Assembly (NCBI GenBank): GCA_050789255.1
Contig: JBOZRQ010000035.1
Coordinates: 1 to 64,000 of the forward strand
DNA from: JBOZRQ01 sp050789255
Lineage (GTDB): Bacteria; Bacillota; Sulfobacillia; Symbiobacteriales; Symbiobacteriaceae
Direction of reading: 5' to 3'
Length of the DNA: 64,000 nucleotides
In this document: positions 63,607 through 64,000 of the stretch, piece after piece
How positions within the stretch are numbered: position 1 is the first letter of the stretch
Layout of the letters: each line of letters opens with the position of its first letter
The notes under the pieces: model-generated
Told to the model about the DNA's origin: nothing
Databases searched by the model: none
Seen by the model: only the letters and a program-made list of their open reading frames with translations
Program-made: the position numbers and the translations under genes

Positions 63607-64000
63607 TTGGGACAGGAAGCAAAGTGCACCGCTTGGTTGGGGGACCAGGCCTCCGATGGCCGGGCCCTGCTGGAAACCGACCACCTGCTCTTCCGCGGGG
63701 AGTTTCGCCTGAAGTTGATGTTCTCGGAACTCACCGCAGTGGAGGCTGCGAATGGTCTCCTCACCCTGGTGACGACTACCGGCACAGCCACGTTCGAGTT
63801 GGGCGCCCTGGCCTCCAAGTGGGCTGAAAAGATCAAAAACCCCAAGCGCCTGATCGACAAGCTTGGGGTGAAGCCCGGCGACCGGGTCGCCGTCATTAAC
63901 GTCATGGACGAGCCGTTCCGGCAGCAACTGAGCGAGCTGACCACGGAAATCTCCGAAGGCGCCGTTGGGACGAGCGTCCAGTGGATCTTCCTCGGGGTCG
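63607..64000 (+). CDS. DUF3052-like hypothetical protein (3' end outside window)
   Basis: An open frame of 131 codons running off the window. The start is TTG at 63607 with GGGGAGGT nine bases upstream. The first part (WLGDQASDGRALLETDHLLF, then RGEFRLKLMFSELTAVEAAN) looks like a beta-rich PH-like or START-like domain. The second part has KRLIDKLGVKPGDRVAVINV and SVQWIFLGV, as in the DUF3052 family. The protein is incomplete, so the assignment is by motif only. Confidence 0.7.
   Translation, partial: MGQEAKCTAWLGDQASDGRALLETDHLLFRGEFRLKLMFSELTAVEAANGLLTLVTTTGTATFELGALASKWAEKIKNPKRLIDKLGVKPGDRVAVINVMDEPFRQQLSELTTEISEGAVGTSVQWIFLGV

Overview
The window looks like chromosomal DNA of a high-GC, thermophile-like Firmicute, most plausibly a Symbiobacterium-type organism. 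This is inference: GC is very high, ribosome-binding sites are strong AGGAGG types, GTG and TTG starts are common, the genes resemble Bacillus-type pdh, CssRS/HtrA-like, SpoIIM-family and PrsA-like genes, and lipoprotein diacylglyceryl transferase is present. No rRNA, tRNA, CRISPR array or intact transposase was recognised. About 60 protein genes are tightly packed in short operons on both strands, many with ATGA/GTGA or TAATG overlaps.

1-5.2 kb (minus strand): a lipid-binding-fold protein, four small unknown genes (51-88 aa) bracketed by two related hairpin repeats in opposite orientation, then an HtrA protease behind a histidine kinase/response regulator pair (an envelope-stress-like arrangement). 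5.3-12.4 kb: a MoxR ATPase / DUF58 / DUF4129 / DUF4350-type membrane operon facing a SpoIIM-family gene and a divergent RDD-domain gene. 12.4-16.1 kb: a small unknown gene, a secreted SLH-like zinc peptidase, and an overlapping cassette of ECF sigma factor, HTH/anti-sigma-like protein and ImmA-type protease. 16.1-20.1 kb: acyl-CoA synthetase with an alpha/beta hydrolase, a [2Fe-2S] ferredoxin and an orphan oxidoreductase gamma-like subunit. 20.1-22.3 kb: two paralogous membrane-anchored gluzincin peptidases.

22.4-27.3 kb: a complete 2-oxoacid (probably pyruvate) dehydrogenase operon, E1alpha-E1beta-E2-E3, behind a good sigma-A-type promoter. The 463-base intergenic region holds two further plus-strand promoters ahead of an ArsR-type regulator. 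28.2-31 kb: MFS transporter, a CLC channel/antiporter with fluoride-type motifs, and a VOC protein; opposite these lie a 21-codon micro-gene and a large LuxR/MalT-like regulator. 34-39.3 kb: a tartrate/malate dehydrogenase-type enzyme and a molybdoenzyme operon pairing a Nap/Nas-like catalytic subunit with DmsB- and DmsC-like subunits. 39.5-47 kb: lgt, small membrane and TPR proteins, an NAD-dependent epimerase-like protein, an unknown CPVC protein, a HAD phosphatase, and a fused 5-oxoprolinase B/C (KipI-KipA) protein with a fragmentary biotin-carrier-like tail.

47-55 kb is signalling: a PAS/GAF histidine kinase, a DegS/NarX-type kinase, a chemoreceptor-like protein without the usual signalling tip, and an ECF sigma/anti-sigma pair. 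55-64 kb: a serine beta-lactamase-fold protein without signal peptide, a TPR protein with a GrpE-like partner, an ArsD-like protein, a DUF4269 nucleotidyltransferase whose C-terminus is encoded by a dispersed repeat, an IS-like inverted-repeat element nested in that repeat, an MFS exporter with an XRE regulator, a PrsA-like isomerase, and a gene cut by the window end.
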